From: an uncultured Oscillospiraceae bacterium
GTDB taxonomy: Bacteria > Bacillota > Clostridia > Oscillospirales > Acutalibacteraceae
Direction: 5' to 3'
Assembly: GCA_900552605.1 (NCBI GenBank)
Contig: USAR01000049.1
Span: 1 to 8,871, forward strand
Length of the DNA stretch: 8,871 nucleotides
The position numbers were made by a program, and so were the translations under genes. The notes beneath the pieces were generated by a model that ran no database searches, had not been told where the DNA came from, and saw only the letters and a program-made list of their open reading frames with translations. Every line of letters starts with the position of its first letter. The first letter of the stretch is position 1. This document shows, one piece after another, positions 1 through 5,257 of the stretch.

Positions 1-69
1 ATTTTCTACTTTAGGTAGTCTTTTTTGTACTGTCTGCACAATCTGGGGCAGGTCATGTTTCTACGTGTA

Positions 70-152
70 AACTTGCAGCCGGTCGGTCATGCGAAAAATC
101 GTTTAGATATCATGGCTTTGCGTTTCAGCCTTTCAACTGATTTGCCAACTAT
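70..152 (-). promoter_or_regulatory. c-di-GMP-I (GEMM) riboswitch aptamer, controlling a gene left of the window
   Basis: Read on the minus strand, this stretch carries the hallmark parts of the class I cyclic-di-GMP riboswitch in order. First comes GGCAAA (147-142), whose GGC pairs with the GCC of the later block. Next is a short hairpin CAGTT-GAAA-GGCTG with a GNRA tetraloop. Then comes the invariant ACGCAAAGCC block (123-114), a CTAAA segment and a CGA/TCG hairpin. The 3' GACCGACCGGCTGC segment (87-74) resembles the closing part of clostridial aptamers. The riboswitch senses cyclic di-GMP in the nascent RNA; clostridial examples often control motility, adhesion or surface-protein genes. 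The expression platform must lie in 1-69 or beyond; I see no clear terminator in 1-69, so the regulatory outcome (on or off) is unknown. The controlled gene is outside the window. Confidence 0.83.
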
Positions 153-163
153 ATATTTCATTT

Positions 164-192
164 ATTATAGCATGATTCTCCGTATTTTTCAA
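164..192 (-). promoter_or_regulatory. Sigma-A promoter for the c-di-GMP riboswitch transcript
   Basis: On the minus strand the -35 box TTGAAA (192-187) and the -10 box TATAAT (169-164) are separated by exactly 17 bases. Transcription would start near 157 and run leftward, entering the riboswitch aptamer within a few bases. This tight promoter-aptamer arrangement supports both calls. It is a sequence-based prediction only. Confidence 0.75.
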
Positions 193-209
193 GTATCGTT
201 TCTATATTT

Positions 210-237
210 TCGACAAGCTTTTTGTAGGTGTTACAAT
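210..237 (+). promoter_or_regulatory. Candidate plus-strand promoter (TCGACA / extended -10 TACAAT)
   Basis: TCGACA (210-215), 16 bases, then TACAAT (232-237) preceded by TG one base upstream (extended -10). This would start a plus-strand transcript near 244 that runs through the structured stretch 277-377. The match is moderate and no gene follows on this strand, so it matters only if the structured stretch is a real RNA. Confidence 0.35.
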
Positions 238-243
238 GATGTG

Positions 244-427
244 TGACAGAAGATGAAAAAGATAGCGAATAGAGTAAACCTGTGTTAAGGTTGCGTTGCT
301 TAATACGAAACCGAAAGGCAGGTTACCTTATGCAGATGGACAAGCTCACCGTCTGCTCATACATAAATTCGTATTAAAATAGAAAAATCGAGTATTCATA
401 AGTGAAATCCCTTATGAATACTCGATA
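244..427 (+). ncRNA. Possible structured small RNA of unknown family
   Basis: No protein-coding gene is evident between the riboswitch promoter and the tRNA. The sequence holds several stems. There is a hairpin AACCT/AGGTT (277-281 with 288-292). A perfect 10-bp closing stem TTAATACGAA/TTCGTATTAA (300-309 with 368-377) encloses a small AACC/GGTT hairpin (309-312 with 321-324) and an 8-bp stem GCAGATGG/CCGTCTGC (332-339 with 349-356, one G-U pair). The result is a three-way-junction-like fold. The strong hairpin at 387-426 follows, but on the plus strand it has no U-tract. I could not match this to 4.5S, 6S, RNase P, tmRNA or a riboswitch class I know. The strand is inferred from the candidate promoter at 210-237. 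Confidence 0.3.
381..426 (-). terminator. Intrinsic terminator of the tRNA-Leu transcript
   Basis: A perfect 16-bp stem (411-426 pairing with 387-402) closes an 8-base loop. On the minus strand it is followed by TTTTTCTATTTT. It begins just 2 bases beyond the CCA end of the tRNA gene, so it is the natural end of that leftward transcript. Confidence 0.88.
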
Positions 428-514
428 TGGTGCGGATGACGGGACTTGAACCCACACAGTATTGCTACCACTAGAACCTGAATCTAGCGCGTCTGCCAAT
501 TCCGCCACATCCGC
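428..514 (-). tRNA. tRNA-Leu, anticodon CAG
   Basis: The minus strand folds into a complete class II tRNA of 87 nt including an encoded CCA (430-428). The acceptor stem is GCGGATG/CATCCGC. The D-arm contains GGCGGAATTGGCAGACGC. The anticodon stem CTAGA/TCTAG holds the loop TTCAGGT with anticodon CAG at 480-478, decoding CUG leucine. A long variable arm follows, as expected for leucine, then a T-arm with GTTCAAGT and discriminator base A. An intrinsic terminator follows immediately. The 5' flank is unusual: the first 22 nt of the gene are repeated 167 bp upstream (see 660-683), and the best promoter lies about 310 bp upstream at 827-855, so the primary transcript would carry a long leader to be removed by RNase P. 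Confidence 0.97.
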
Positions 515-516
515 AT

Positions 517-659
517 ATTTAGTTTTGTTTGCAGGCAGCCGCGCCCGCGTGACTCTTGCGGTTTACGAAATTTTTTCCGGCTTGGAGCGCCGAAAAATTT
601 CGACCGCTGCGCCTTTGCTCTGCTCGCTTTCTCTGCCACCGGCAGCGCTCGCAGGCAAA
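517..659. repeat. GC-rich hairpin insert between the tRNA-Leu gene and a copy of its 5' end
   Basis: This 143-bp stretch sits between two identical 24-base copies of the tRNA 5' end plus flank (493-516 and 660-683). Its centre is an imperfect palindrome, CGAAATTTTTTCCGGC...GCCGAAAAATTTCG (566-602), with an outer GCGGT/ACCGC pair. A small CTGCC/GGCAG hairpin lies at 632-644. The 9-base sequence ATTTAGTTT (517-525) abuts the left tRNA copy, and its reverse complement AAACTAAAT (684-692) abuts the right copy. No convincing protein is encoded. It may be a palindromic mobile repeat or the remains of a rearranged tandem tRNA pair. It does not share clear sequence with the elements at 1018 and 7001. 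Confidence 0.55.
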
Positions 660-683
660 CTGCCAATTCCGCCACATCCGCAT
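660..683 (-). pseudogene. Duplicated 5' fragment of tRNA-Leu
   Basis: These 24 bases are identical to 493-516, so they repeat nucleotides 1-22 of the tRNA-Leu gene (acceptor 5' strand and first half of the D-arm) plus two flanking bases. The match stops abruptly before the D-arm is completed and no other tRNA part follows, so it cannot make a tRNA. It lies in the same orientation and in the same predicted transcript as the intact gene. Confidence 0.85.
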
Positions 684-826
684 AAACTAAATTGATTTTG
701 CTTTTTCCTCTGATTTTTACACGGTGAGGACATCCGAGGCGGAGCTTATTTTTTCAGATAAATCTTACTTTTTCAGCTTGATCCGCGTTCGCAGTATTTG
801 TGTTGTCACACCAAACCGCAACATTC

Positions 827-855
827 ATTATACTAATTTATTTGCTAAATGTCAA
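827..855 (-). promoter_or_regulatory. Perfect-consensus sigma-A promoter reading toward tRNA-Leu
   Basis: On the minus strand, TTGACA (855-850), a 17-base spacer and TATAAT (832-827) match the full consensus. Transcription would begin near 820 and run left through the tRNA fragment, the hairpin insert and the intact tRNA-Leu gene to the terminator at 381-426. No other gene on this strand lies downstream before the tRNA, which is what such a strong stable-RNA promoter would be expected to serve. The leader 690-820 contains no recognisable tRNA; it carries a 13-base near-repeat (745-757 and 764-776, one difference). Confidence 0.8.
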
Positions 856-1017
856 CATTTATTTTTGTTACAAAACCTATCTGCGCAAAAAGCTCTGTGT
901 ATCACCTTTCGGTTTTCGCAAATGATATCAGTCCCCACCGATTAAATTTGAATCTTTGGTTCCCTGTCGTGCAGTGAAAACAAGATATGCTTTTTTATTA
1001 ACACACGGTTTTTACTT

Positions 1018-1192
1018 TTTTCTTTCCGAGCCTGTCGGTTGCCGCGCCCCGACGCCCATCGCCTAACGGGCGATGGCAAAGCCGACCTGTCGGCTTTTGA
1101 AACCGTTTTTTTCGCAGACTTTTCAGCCAAAAGCCATCTTCATAAAAAACGGTTGCGTCGGGGCGCGGTAACCGACAGGCTCGGAAAGAAAA
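1018..1192. repeat. Modular palindromic element, copy 1 (175 bp)
   Basis: Terminal arms of 38 bases (1018-1055 and 1155-1192) are reverse complements apart from a single G/T position (1041 and 1169) that would still pair as G-U in RNA. Inside are three parts in order: an 8-bp hairpin (1056-1063 with 1069-1076), a perfect 9-bp hairpin (1078-1086 with 1089-1097), and a stem of AACCGTTTTTT with AAAAAACGGTT (1101-1111 with 1144-1154). No protein is credible here. The same order of parts recurs in reverse at 7001-7188, which identifies a dispersed repeat family. It lies in a gene-free region between divergent units: the leftward tRNA transcript and the rightward yfmF operon. No clear short target duplication is visible. 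Confidence 0.85.
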
Positions 1193-1406
1193 GCAGAGTT
1201 TACAGTGCAGTGCAAAAACAAACAACTTTTAAACTTGCGGTTTCTCTTATTGCAATTTCTCTCAGGTAAGCGATAATCAACGCAAATTAAAAGTTTCTAT
1301 CGGTAATAAACTCCCCGAATTTAGACAAATTAAAGCTTATAAAAATCCCGTTTCTCAAGCTCCTTTCAAAAAATTTATAAATATTGTGGTGTTTAAGCTT
1401 GTGTTG

Positions 1407-1415
1407 TGTTATAAT
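1407..1415 (+). promoter_or_regulatory. Extended -10 promoter for the yfmF-yfmH-lgt-folD operon
   Basis: TATAAT (1410-1415) is preceded by TG one base upstream (1407-1408), an extended -10 motif. The -35 region (around 1387-1392) is poor, as is usual for extended -10 promoters. A start near 1422 gives a leader of about 200 bases before yfmF. No better plus-strand promoter was seen between the palindromic element and the gene. Confidence 0.55.
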
Positions 1416-1421
1416 GAATGT

Positions 1422-1620
1422 TGTAAGCCGAAATAATAAAAGTATTTCATATTTTGGCACCGAATCTTCGATTTGGTAACAAATTTTCAAAGAAAATTCG
1501 ACTATACCCATTGCAAAATCCTATATAACCGGCGCAAGCAGTTGCCGTAATAACGCAAAGCCCTGCTCTGTTGTTCGCTATAGGAAAATATCGAATATTC
1601 AACCCGACGGAGGAAGATAT
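1422..1620 (+). promoter_or_regulatory. Long structured 5' leader of the yfmF operon
   Basis: The predicted leader has no gene but several stems. There is CCGAATC/GATTTGG with a TTC loop (1460-1476), and AATTTTC/GAAAATT with an AAA loop (1482-1498). CCTATA/TATAGG (1520-1525 with 1579-1584) encloses AGCAG/CTGCT (1537-1541 with 1563-1567) and TTGC/GCAA (1542-1545 with 1555-1558). None has a U-tract, so these are not intrinsic terminators. I do not recognise a riboswitch class. The ribosome binding site GGAGG (1609-1613) lies 7 bases before the yfmF start. Confidence 0.35.
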
Positions 1621-2898
1621 ATGAACGTTACCACAACAAAAACGGGCGCGGCAGAAGTCCGATTTATCAAGGACAGCCGCTTTAAATCGGCACTGTTCAC
1701 CGTAAATCTTTTGCTGCCTTTAAAAAAAGAGACCGTTACACAAAACGCAATGGCGGCGGCACTGCTGACCGAATGCTCCGCCGACTACCCTACACAGCGT
1801 GATCTAAGCGTTAAGCTGATGAGCATTTACGGCGCAAAGCTTGCATCATCTTCGGATAAGCTCGGCAGCTACCAAATGCTCACCTTCGTGCTGCGCTCGC
1901 TCGACAGCGAATACGGTATTGGCGGCGAGGACTGCCTGCTTGAGGGTTTGGAACTGCTTTACGGCTGCTTAACAAAGCCGCATTTCGATGAAAACGGTGT
2001 TTTTTGCAAAGAGGATGTTGAGCGCGTGCGCCGCCGTCACTGCGACAGGATCCGCGCTGCGATGAACGATAAACGTGTGTATGCAAAGGAACGCTGCACC
2101 GAGATTATGTATAAAGACGAGCCTTTCGGTATTCCTGAAACGGGATATTTGGAAACGGCGGAAAACGTTACGGCAGAAGAGCTTACCGAAGCATATCGCA
2201 GCTTTTTTGAAAACGCCGAGGTGCACATCGGTTTCGTCGGCAACAGTCTGCCGAAAAGCGCGGAAAAATTTGCACTTTTGTTTAAAAACGGAAATCATAC
2301 TGTGCTGCCGAATCCCAAAACCGCTGTTGAAAAGCCGCAAAAGGTTACGGAGCGTCTCGGCATAACTCAGGGCAAGCTTGTTATGGGGTTCCGCCACTCG
2401 GTTACGGGCAGCGATCGCGAGACATATGTTAATATGGTTATGGCGGATATGCTCGGCGGCGGTCCTTACTCGTTGCTTTTCAACAATGTGCGCGAGAAAA
2501 TGGGACTTTGCTACTACTGCTCGGCAGGTATCAACCGTCAGTTCGGCAGTATGCTTATACAAAGCGGTATTGACGATATCAATGCCGAAAAAGCTTACAA
2601 CGCAATTTTAGAGCAGATAGAAAAGCTTAAAAACGGCGATTTTGACGACAGCCTTTTGGAATATTCAAAAAAAGGTATAATCGATTCCTTGGGCGGCGTT
2701 ACCGACAGTGCTGCTTCAATGGATCTTTGGTATGAGCTGCGCTGTCTTCAAAAAGATCCCGTTTCACCCGAGGAGCTTACAGAGCTTATTAAAACAGTTA
2801 CAAAGGAGCAGGTGACAAAAAGCGCTGCGGGTTTAAAGCTCGACACGGCATATTTCCTGCTTGGAAAGGAGAATGACAGCGATGAAGCAAACGTTTAA
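1621..2898 (+). CDS. yfmF: M16-family peptidase-like protein YfmF (non-catalytic subunit)
   Basis: This 425-residue protein has the two-lobed layout of M16 (insulinase/processing peptidase) half-proteins. The N-terminal lobe lacks the HxxEH zinc motif: the helix that should carry it reads AMAAALLTECSADYP, so no zinc ligands are present. The C-terminal lobe keeps the conserved stretch GGGPYSLLFNNVREKMGLCYY, with Arg291 and Tyr298, the R/Y pair that in inactive M16 partners helps hold the substrate. In the family, such an inactive subunit pairs with a catalytic one, and the next gene encodes that partner. The Bacillus subtilis homologue is ymfF, annotated as associated with EF-P 5-aminopentanol modification; its direct role there is uncertain. 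The ATG start follows GGAGG by 7 bases. The gene overlaps yfmH by 17 bases, which points to coupled translation. The family call is secure; the subunit role is inferred. Confidence 0.88.
   Translation: MNVTTTKTGAAEVRFIKDSRFKSALFTVNLLLPLKKETVTQNAMAAALLTECSADYPTQRDLSVKLMSIYGAKLASSSDKLGSYQMLTFVLRSLDSEYGIGGEDCLLEGLELLYGCLTKPHFDENGVFCKEDVERVRRRHCDRIRAAMNDKRVYAKERCTEIMYKDEPFGIPETGYLETAENVTAEELTEAYRSFFENAEVHIGFVGNSLPKSAEKFALLFKNGNHTVLPNPKTAVEKPQKVTERLGITQGKLVMGFRHSVTGSDRETYVNMVMADMLGGGPYSLLFNNVREKMGLCYYCSAGINRQFGSMLIQSGIDDINAEKAYNAILEQIEKLKNGDFDDSLLEYSKKGIIDSLGGVTDSAASMDLWYELRCLQKDPVSPEELTELIKTVTKEQVTKSAAGLKLDTAYFLLGKENDSDEANV
2865..2871 (+). promoter_or_regulatory. Ribosome binding site deciding the yfmH start
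   Basis: AAAGGAG lies inside the end of yfmF. It is 10 bases before ATG 2882 but only 1 base before ATG 2873, and it lies within the extension that would begin at TTG 2861. The start at 2882 is therefore preferred. Confidence 0.65.
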
Positions 2899-4162
2899 AA
2901 ATGCCGCACTCGGCGAGGAATACGATGTATACACTCACGAAAGCGGACTGAAGATATATACACTCAGAAAAAGCGGTTATTCTTCTTGCTATGCCATTTT
3001 CGGCACAGCCTACGGCTCTGTTGACACCTGCTTTTCGGTGGGTGGAGATCCGATAACCGTGCCGGAGGGCATTGCACACTTTTTGGAGCACAAGCTTTTT
3101 GAATCTGAAGAGCTGGACGCCTTTGAGCTTTTTTCAAAAACGGGCGCCGACGCCAATGCTTACACAAGCTTTGACAGAACCTGTTATCTTTTCAACTGCA
3201 CGGCAAATTGGAAAAAGAACCTTGAAATTTTGCTCGGGTTTGTAAGCTCTCCGTATTTTACCGCGCAGACCGTGCAAAAGGAGCAGGGTATAATCGGGCA
3301 GGAAATTCAGATGTATGAAGACGATCCCGATTGGCGTGTGCTTTTCAACCTGCTTTGCGCGCTTTATCACAACAATCCCGTTAAAATTGAGATTGCCGGC
3401 ACAAGGCAGTCGATTGCGAAAATCACAGATAAGCTTTTATATGATTGCTATAACGCATTTTACAATCCGCAGAATATGTTTTTGTGCATTGTCGGCGATA
3501 TCGACGGCGACGAGGTTTTTGATGTTGTTTGCAAAAATCTGAAGCCGCGCCCCGCCGTTGACCTTAAAAGACACGCCAAAGCCGAGCCGGATACAATTGT
3601 AAAACCGTATACCGAGCAGGCTCTCAGCGTTGCAAAGCCGCTGTTTATGATCGGCTTTAAGGACAAATCCGACACGGATTACCAAACGCTTAAACGCTCA
3701 ATTGCTGTGGAGCTGCTGCTTGACACGCTGTTTTCAATCGCCTCTCCCCTTTACATCAGGCTGAATGAAAAAGGGCTGCTCTCTCAGCCGTTCGACTGCG
3801 AGTATTTTGACACAAGAAACACTGCGGTTTCGCTTATAGGCGGTGAATCCGACGACCCGAAGGCGGTATTTGAAGAAGTTAAAAAGGAAGTTGAGCGTGT
3901 AAAAGCCGAGGGAATCGACCGCGAGCTTTTTGATGCTGCCAAGCGCGGCAGGTACGGCGTGCGGCTTCAAGGCTTCGACCGCGTTGAAAACATTTGCGGT
4001 GCGCTTTGCGAATGTGCCGTGCGCGGAACGGGACTGTTTGAAAGCGAGGAAATTTTAAAATCAATAACAGCAGAGGAAGCCGAAAAAGCGCTCGACGCAT
4101 TTTGTGCGGACAAATGCGCGCTCTCGGTTATCGTTCCGCAGAAAGGTGATGCAAAACAATGA
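2882..4162 (+). CDS. yfmH: M16-family zinc peptidase YfmH (catalytic subunit)
   Basis: This 426-residue protein is an M16 peptidase half-protein with an intact inverted zinc motif, His66-Phe-Leu-Glu69-His70, in the context VPEGIAHFLEHKLFE. His66 and His70 should bind zinc and Glu69 should activate water. Glu141 in KEQGIIGQEIQMYED, about 71 residues later, fits the third zinc ligand, with Glu134 the conserved helper acid. No signal peptide or membrane segment is seen, so it is probably cytoplasmic. It matches the B. subtilis ymfH type and probably forms a heteromer with the upstream zinc-less YfmF, as in mitochondrial processing peptidase. Substrates are unknown; the family is annotated as linked to EF-P 5-aminopentanol modification. 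The ATG at 2882 is chosen for its spacing from AAAGGAG. The TGA stop overlaps the lgt start in ATGA (4159-4162). Confidence 0.92.
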   Translation: MKQTFKNAALGEEYDVYTHESGLKIYTLRKSGYSSCYAIFGTAYGSVDTCFSVGGDPITVPEGIAHFLEHKLFESEELDAFELFSKTGADANAYTSFDRTCYLFNCTANWKKNLEILLGFVSSPYFTAQTVQKEQGIIGQEIQMYEDDPDWRVLFNLLCALYHNNPVKIEIAGTRQSIAKITDKLLYDCYNAFYNPQNMFLCIVGDIDGDEVFDVVCKNLKPRPAVDLKRHAKAEPDTIVKPYTEQALSVAKPLFMIGFKDKSDTDYQTLKRSIAVELLLDTLFSIASPLYIRLNEKGLLSQPFDCEYFDTRNTAVSLIGGESDDPKAVFEEVKKEVERVKAEGIDRELFDAAKRGRYGVRLQGFDRVENICGALCECAVRGTGLFESEEILKSITAEEAEKALDAFCADKCALSVIVPQKGDAKQ

Positions 4163-5202
4163 ACACCGTAACATTTTTCGGACTGACATTTGACCTTAAT
4201 CCCGTTGCATTTACAATACCCGTCGGCAGCGGCTGGGACGTTTATTGGTACGGCATATGTATAGCAGTCGGCTTTTTGCTTGCTTTCCTTTACGGAATCA
4301 AGCGTGCACCGCTGCTTAACATCAACACCGATCGTTTGCTTGACGGCATTATAATAACCGTGCCGCTGGCAATTGTTTTTGCAAGAGCTTATTACCTTCT
4401 GTTTTACAGTCCGTCCACATTTTTCAAAGACTTCTTAAAAATACACGAGGGCGGACTGGCGATATACGGCGGAATTATAGGTGCGGTTATCGGTATAATA
4501 ATCTCCTGCAAAACAAGGGGTCTTAAGTTTCTTGACTGTCTTGACCTCACCGCTCCCTGCCTGCTTATCGGTCAGGCAATAGGTCGTTGGGGCAACTTTT
4601 TCAATCAAGAGGCTTTCGGCACTAACACCACCTGGTTTACCGGAATGTACTCAACCGGCACCAGCGGTACATATGAGCATATTGTGGCAATGAATAACCC
4701 CGCACTCGACCCCACGAAGCCTGTGCACCCCTGCTTTTTATATGAATCGGTGCTGTGCATTATAGGCTTCTTCATTCTTAACCACCTTGTTAAGCGACGC
4801 AAATTCCGCGGTGAAATTGCGCTTTGGTACGGCGTTTGGTACGGCGCTATCCGTTTCTTTATTGAAGGCATTAGAACAGACAGCTTGATGCTCGGCAACG
4901 TGCGTGTTTCGCAAATACTTTCTCTGCTGTTGGTTATAGCGTGTGCCGCAGCGCTTTTTGCAGTGACACGTCGCAAAAAAGAAAAAGCGGAGAGCGGAAA
5001 TTATGAAAATGTTTTCGAAACCGATATAGGGAACGATGTTTCCTTTACTCTTGCCGATGTTGAAAAGCTTGAAAAAGCTGATGAAAGCCGCAGTGAATCA
5101 GCTGAAGAAAACGCTTCGGAAAACACAGACGAAAACACTGACAAATCAGGCGTTGAGATTACCGACAGCTCCGATGAAAACAATACGTCGGACAAAGCAT
5201 AA
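4159..5202 (+). CDS. lgt: Prolipoprotein diacylglyceryl transferase Lgt
   Basis: Lgt transfers diacylglycerol from phosphatidylglycerol to the lipobox cysteine of lipoprotein precursors in the cytoplasmic membrane. The family signature GRWGNFFNQEAFG spans residues 142-154 and includes Arg143, Asn146, Glu151 and Gly154. The early WYG motif, the HPCFLYES segment, and Arg232/Glu236 in IRFFIEGIR are also present. Several hydrophobic segments cover residues 25 to 270. Tyr103 stands in GGLAIYGG where the E. coli enzyme has the important His103; I recall this change as common in Firmicutes. The protein is 347 residues, longer than the usual 270-290. The last 75 or so form a charged, Glu/Asp/Ser/Thr/Asn-rich tail after the final helix and a KKEK stretch, probably disordered and cytoplasmic. 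Translation is probably coupled to yfmH through the 4-base overlap; AAAGGTG lies 10 bases before the ATG. Confidence 0.96.
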   Translation: MNTVTFFGLTFDLNPVAFTIPVGSGWDVYWYGICIAVGFLLAFLYGIKRAPLLNINTDRLLDGIIITVPLAIVFARAYYLLFYSPSTFFKDFLKIHEGGLAIYGGIIGAVIGIIISCKTRGLKFLDCLDLTAPCLLIGQAIGRWGNFFNQEAFGTNTTWFTGMYSTGTSGTYEHIVAMNNPALDPTKPVHPCFLYESVLCIIGFFILNHLVKRRKFRGEIALWYGVWYGAIRFFIEGIRTDSLMLGNVRVSQILSLLLVIACAAALFAVTRRKKEKAESGNYENVFETDIGNDVSFTLADVEKLEKADESRSESAEENASENTDENTDKSGVEITDSSDENNTSDKA

Positions 5203-5241
5203 ATCCCTGACAGCGAGGACTTACGAAAACCGAGAATAACA

Positions 5242-5248
5242 AAAGGAG
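5242..5248 (+). promoter_or_regulatory. Ribosome binding site supporting the TTG start of folD
   Basis: AAAGGAG lies 9 bases upstream of TTG 5258. No in-frame ATG is present near the conserved N-terminus (ANIIDGKAVSAQL), so this site decides in favour of the rare TTG start. Confidence 0.8.
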
Positions 5249-5257
5249 TTTTTAACC

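Noticed and set aside
25..246. Plus-strand open frame of 73 codons
   Set aside because: It lies antisense to the riboswitch aptamer and promoter and lacks a ribosome binding site.
387..426. Terminator for a plus-strand transcript
   Set aside because: The stem is perfect, but only the minus strand has a following T-run; on the plus strand it runs into the tRNA.
484..675. Minus-strand open frame of 63 codons ending in MWRNWQTR
   Set aside because: The end is a translation of the tRNA-Leu gene, a well-known false protein, and the rest is the hairpin insert.
942..1269. Short open frames on both strands across the first palindromic element
   Set aside because: They arise from the inverted repeat arms, have no ribosome binding site and no protein-like sequence.
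1531..1567. Second c-di-GMP-I aptamer suggested by ACGCAAAGCC in the yfmF leader
   Set aside because: The block is present at 1553-1562, but there is no GAAA tetraloop hairpin, no GGCAAA partner and no 3' GGCTGC close.
1969..2562. Minus-strand open frame of 197 codons
   Set aside because: It is antisense to yfmF, rich in His, Arg and Cys as expected from the shadow of a coding frame, and has no promoter or family motif.
2861..2881. TTG (2861) or ATG (2873) as the start of yfmH
   Set aside because: Both place the AAAGGAG inside or directly against the start; ATG 2882 has proper spacing.
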